DNA of 64,000 bases, taken from assembly GCA_036401375.1 (NCBI GenBank), contig DASWVB010000027.1, forward strand, positions 62,001 to 126,000. The letters are read 5' to 3'. Source of the DNA: DASWUZ01 sp036401375. GTDB lineage: Bacteria > Acidobacteriota > Terriglobia > Terriglobales > Acidobacteriaceae. Numbering within the stretch: the first letter of the stretch is position 1; each line of letters opens with the position of its first letter. The notes beneath the pieces were generated by a model, which saw nothing but the letters and a program-made list of their open reading frames with translations, had not been told where the DNA came from and searched no databases. This document shows positions 61,473-64,000 of this stretch, piece after piece. The translations under genes and the position numbers were made by a program.

Positions 61473-63269
61473 CTAGTGTCGCTTCGTAAAGACAATAGGC
61501 TCAGCAGACAAGATGCCAAAAGCTTCCTTGACCACCAGGTATTGATCGACCGCAACCTGGGAATATGAATCCTTGTGCCCACTAGGCCACACTATGTCAA
61601 TGAACGCCTTCTTATCAGGCACTGGCTTTCCAAGGCCAAATGTAAGTGGAAGCTCACTCTGGGAGAGGTAGCTTGACCCCGTCTTAACCATCTGCGTACA
61701 ACGTATTCCCCTGCTCCGCACCGTCACCACTGCCCCGATACCGTCGCGATTAGAGCGTGTCCCGATTAGCTTTAAGCGGAGCATGTCGTTTGCATTTCCG
61801 TTATCGTTTCTCAGTAGGCGCGCCTGACCGTTGTTTGTAGTCACTATCAGATCGAGGTCTCCGTCATCATCGATATCGGCGTACGCGGCGCCTCGTGCCA
61901 CCATGGGCTGCCGCAAAGCTGCACCCGATTTACCTGCAACTTCTTCAAACCTGCCGTGACCTCGGTTGTGAAAGAGTTGAGGCTGCTGGGCGTAGGTTAT
62001 GGATGGCTGGACCGTGCTGATATCATCAGCAACATGACCGTTTGCAGCAAAGATGTCTGGCAGACCATCCAAGTCGTAATCAAAAAACAGGGTGCTAAAA
62101 GTAAGAGACTTGGCAGAGGCTATACCAATACCCGAGGCGAGAGCTTGGTCGGTGAAGAGTCCGAAACCGTCATTATGGAATAACGACATACTTTCGTTAG
62201 TAAAGTTGCCGACTACCAGGCTAGGTCGCCCTGAGCCGTCGTAGTCTGCAGCGTCAGCACCCATCCCGGCCCGAACATTGCCGGCTTCGCTAAATGCGAC
62301 GCCTGCGCTAACGGCCACGTCGGTGAACGTACCATTGTGGTTGTTGTGGTAAAGCTTGTTTGGCTGGGTGTCGTTTGCTACAAAGACATCTAACCAGCCG
62401 TCCTCATCATAGTCGAGCAGAGCGATGCCTAGTGATTTGCTGGAGGAATCGTACAGGCCGGCACGCTTGGTGACATCTTCAAATCGCCCGTTGCCCAAGT
62501 TATGGTACAAGGTTGCACTTTGGCCCTTATACCCCGCCGGGGTGCAATAAGATTTGTTCTTACCATCCAAGGTGCATGTCTGGTCCTTGCTGACAGTCCA
62601 ATCTACATAGTGGGATACGAACAGGTCGAGCTTTCCATCGTTGTCATAGTCAAACCAGACCGCACTCGTTGAAAAACCCGCATCGACGACGCCTGCCTTA
62701 ACGGTGACATCGGCAAATCTGCCGTTCTTTAGATTGTGGAAGAGGTGATTGCCCCCAAGGGCGGTGATATAGATGTCGTCGTAGCCGTCATTATCGTAGT
62801 CGCCGACCGCGCAACCCATACCGTACAACTCACTCCTGAGGCCGGCTGCTTTTGTAACATCCGTAAATGTGCCATCCCTGTTGTTATGGTAAAGCGCCGG
62901 ATATGTTGAGGTCTTATGATGGTCCGGCCAATCAGTTGAGTTTATCAAGAGAATATCTTGCCAGCCGTCGTTGTCGTAGTCGATGAAGCAGACACCGCTT
63001 CCCATCGTTTCTGGCAGATACTTCCTACCGTAGGCACCGCTGTTATGTTTGAAGTGGATGCCAGCGAGCGACGTGACATCCGTAAAGTGCACAGCCCCAC
63101 TTGGTCGAGTTGCGAGATCTGTAGACGGCACTACTCGCGGAGTCTGAGAGGCCACGGGAGAGCTGCTGACATCGCTGGCAGCCGGTTTCGATTCTGGTGC
63201 TTGCCTGCACCCTATAACGCCAGCTAGGAGTATGACAAGGCATCTCGATACCGTGTCTCTAAACTTCAT
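61473..63269 (-). CDS. CRTAC1-family lipoprotein (FG-GAP/VCBS repeats, ASPIC/UnbV)
   Basis: A 598-residue exported protein. The lipobox LLAGVIGC puts the lipid cysteine at about residue 21. At least six beta-propeller repeats follow, most with a Ca-binding loop such as DYDNDGWQD, DYDNDGYDD, DYDNDGKLD, DYDEDGWLD, DYDLDGLPD and DIDDDGDLD. The ASPIC/UnbV domain is at the C terminus (GIGAVVTVRSRG, VWPSGHKDSY). Ligands and function are not known for the bacterial group. The RnfD-like gene lies 28 bp upstream on the same strand. Its 3' end is convergent with the flavoprotein gene. Confidence 0.92.
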   Translation of the reverse strand: MKFRDTVSRCLVILLAGVIGCRQAPESKPAASDVSSSPVASQTPRVVPSTDLATRPSGAVHFTDVTSLAGIHFKHNSGAYGRKYLPETMGSGVCFIDYDNDGWQDILLINSTDWPDHHKTSTYPALYHNNRDGTFTDVTKAAGLRSELYGMGCAVGDYDNDGYDDIYITALGGNHLFHNLKNGRFADVTVKAGVVDAGFSTSAVWFDYDNDGKLDLFVSHYVDWTVSKDQTCTLDGKNKSYCTPAGYKGQSATLYHNLGNGRFEDVTKRAGLYDSSSKSLGIALLDYDEDGWLDVFVANDTQPNKLYHNNHNGTFTDVAVSAGVAFSEAGNVRAGMGADAADYDGSGRPSLVVGNFTNESMSLFHNDGFGLFTDQALASGIGIASAKSLTFSTLFFDYDLDGLPDIFAANGHVADDISTVQPSITYAQQPQLFHNRGHGRFEEVAGKSGAALRQPMVARGAAYADIDDDGDLDLIVTTNNGQARLLRNDNGNANDMLRLKLIGTRSNRDGIGAVVTVRSRGIRCTQMVKTGSSYLSQSELPLTFGLGKPVPDKKAFIDIVWPSGHKDSYSQVAVDQYLVVKEAFGILSAEPIVFTKRH

Positions 63270-63297
63270 TACGGAGAAATCCTTTGAGCTAGCCTGG

Positions 63298-64000
63298 CTA
63301 ACTAGGTGTCTGTAAGTTTTGCATTGAAGGAACTAGTCTATTTGACCGGCCGGTACGTCGCGCTTCCAGCCACAGTTCGGCGAGGATTGCGGCTGGTCCG
63401 ACGAGAAAGAGAGCGTAGAGCGGCGCGTATACGACTTGGTGAAGCCGCAGAATGCTCTCTACCAAGGCCACAAAAAATACGACTACCGACTGACCGGTTC
63501 TGGATCGCACAGTGGTCTTTGGGTCGGTAACCATAAAAAAGATGAAAAGCTGATACTCGGGCCCTGTAACAGGGGAGATCTCCGACTGCCATGGCTCTCG
63601 TAGAAACCACGCTCGAAGAAAGGCAAAACCCAGAAAGCAGAGTACATAGGTAGCGCTTATGTGAAAGCGACTCAGTCGCCAGATGATCACTGACCCTAAC
63701 GCCCATATGACCAGCATCGGCGACAATGAATTTCCCCATTGAACACTCAATGGTGCAACGGCATCTGCTGCGAGGAACAGCATTATGCAAATACCGAAGT
63801 TAGAGGGATTCCAAAGATGTCGCCCCTTGACGCGCAGAACGTACTTCGAGGAGATTGCAATAACGCTGCAGAGGACATAAGGCCAAAACGCGGGAGAACG
63901 AATGAGGATGCCTACGCTGATGCCGCTTATGTACGCGCTAGCTAAATGGGGCCATTTTCCGGCAATAAGGCGTCCCAGGAGAAGTTCTGTAGCAAGACTG
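63298..64000 (-). CDS. RnfD-like membrane protein (partial at window end)
   Basis: At least 233 residues; the 5' end is beyond the right edge. The open frame has hydrophobic segments and family blocks ELLLGRLIAGKWPHLASAY, ISGISVGILIRSPAFW, LWNPSNFGICIMLFLA and later FFMVTDPKTTVRSRTGQS. NPSNFG-type and TDPKT motifs fit the NQR2/RnfD/RnfE family, where the TDP-x-T region carries a covalent flavin. A full Rnf complex is not visible. It heads a unit with the CRTAC1 lipoprotein 28 bp downstream. Confidence 0.85.
   Translation of the reverse strand, partial: SLATELLLGRLIAGKWPHLASAYISGISVGILIRSPAFWPYVLCSVIAISSKYVLRVKGRHLWNPSNFGICIMLFLAADAVAPLSVQWGNSLSPMLVIWALGSVIIWRLSRFHISATYVLCFLGFAFLRAWFLREPWQSEISPVTGPEYQLFIFFMVTDPKTTVRSRTGQSVVVFFVALVESILRLHQVVYAPLYALFLVGPAAILAELWLEARRTGRSNRLVPSMQNLQTPS

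Overview
The window looks like a chromosome segment from an acidobacterium, most likely class Terriglobia, family Acidobacteriaceae (inferred from gene content, not from a phylogeny). Pointers are two stacked DUF507 genes, a VWA protein of the type common in Acidobacteria, an unusual RibBA, a divergent Hfq-like protein, a CRTAC1 (ASPIC/UnbV) lipoprotein paired with an RnfD-like membrane protein, a PNPase with a long disordered tail, and many secreted carbohydrate-related proteins. Base composition is fairly GC-rich, and by eye falls towards the right end (about 57.5-64 kb).

Layout. 1-3.9 kb: a very large secreted NHL-repeat/Ig-like repeat protein on the minus strand. It runs off the left edge and is split by a one-base frameshift; a perfect 18-bp palindrome lies upstream. 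4.1-7.1 kb: a scarred island with a multiply frameshifted CHAT-domain pseudogene, a GH16-like lipoprotein, an integrase C-terminal fragment and tRNA-Asp. 7.4-17.9 kb: a LytS-type kinase, metY-metX, a partial tandem duplication of metX and an SDR gene, secreted proteins and a Tat-exported aminotransferase. 18-26 kb: an S9 peptidase with a FetAB-type exporter, a DUF4142 protein, ribBA with an aminotransferase, and an MBL hydrolase. 26.7-32.2 kb: cytochrome oxidase subunit III with a small Cys protein, an SDR, a DUF421 pair around a membrane protein, and an MFS transporter. 32.3-39.3 kb: a LamG-GH2 protein, a GH5 enzyme, REP-like hairpins, a phytoene-desaturase-like oxidoreductase and two tRNA-Glu genes. 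39.5-47.9 kb: a dead toxin-antitoxin pair, DUF507 x2, FKBP, a MoaD-MoaE fusion, a VWA protein, the Hfq-like protein with suhB, ferredoxin, recO, an acyltransferase and glyQ. 48-57.4 kb: glyS, thiC, rpsO, pnp, DUF892 and an MDR oxidoreductase. 57.5-64 kb: a three-gene enzyme cassette facing a CRTAC1-RnfD operon.

How the genes work together. metX and metY give the acetylation and sulfhydrylation steps from homoserine to homocysteine. glyQ/glyS and rpsO-pnp are core translation and RNA-decay units. The GH2 and GH5 enzymes probably act on polysaccharide outside the cytoplasm.

The best candidate for an undescribed system is the set at 57.5-61.4 kb. An asparagine-synthetase-like ATP-dependent enzyme without an evident glutaminase site is followed, with overlapping or near-overlapping starts, by a radical SAM enzyme resembling the RaSEA/TIGR01210 group and a halogenase-fold flavoprotein that lacks the WxWxIP motif. 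The order suggests amidation or adenylation, radical chemistry and flavin redox on one substrate; that substrate is unknown.
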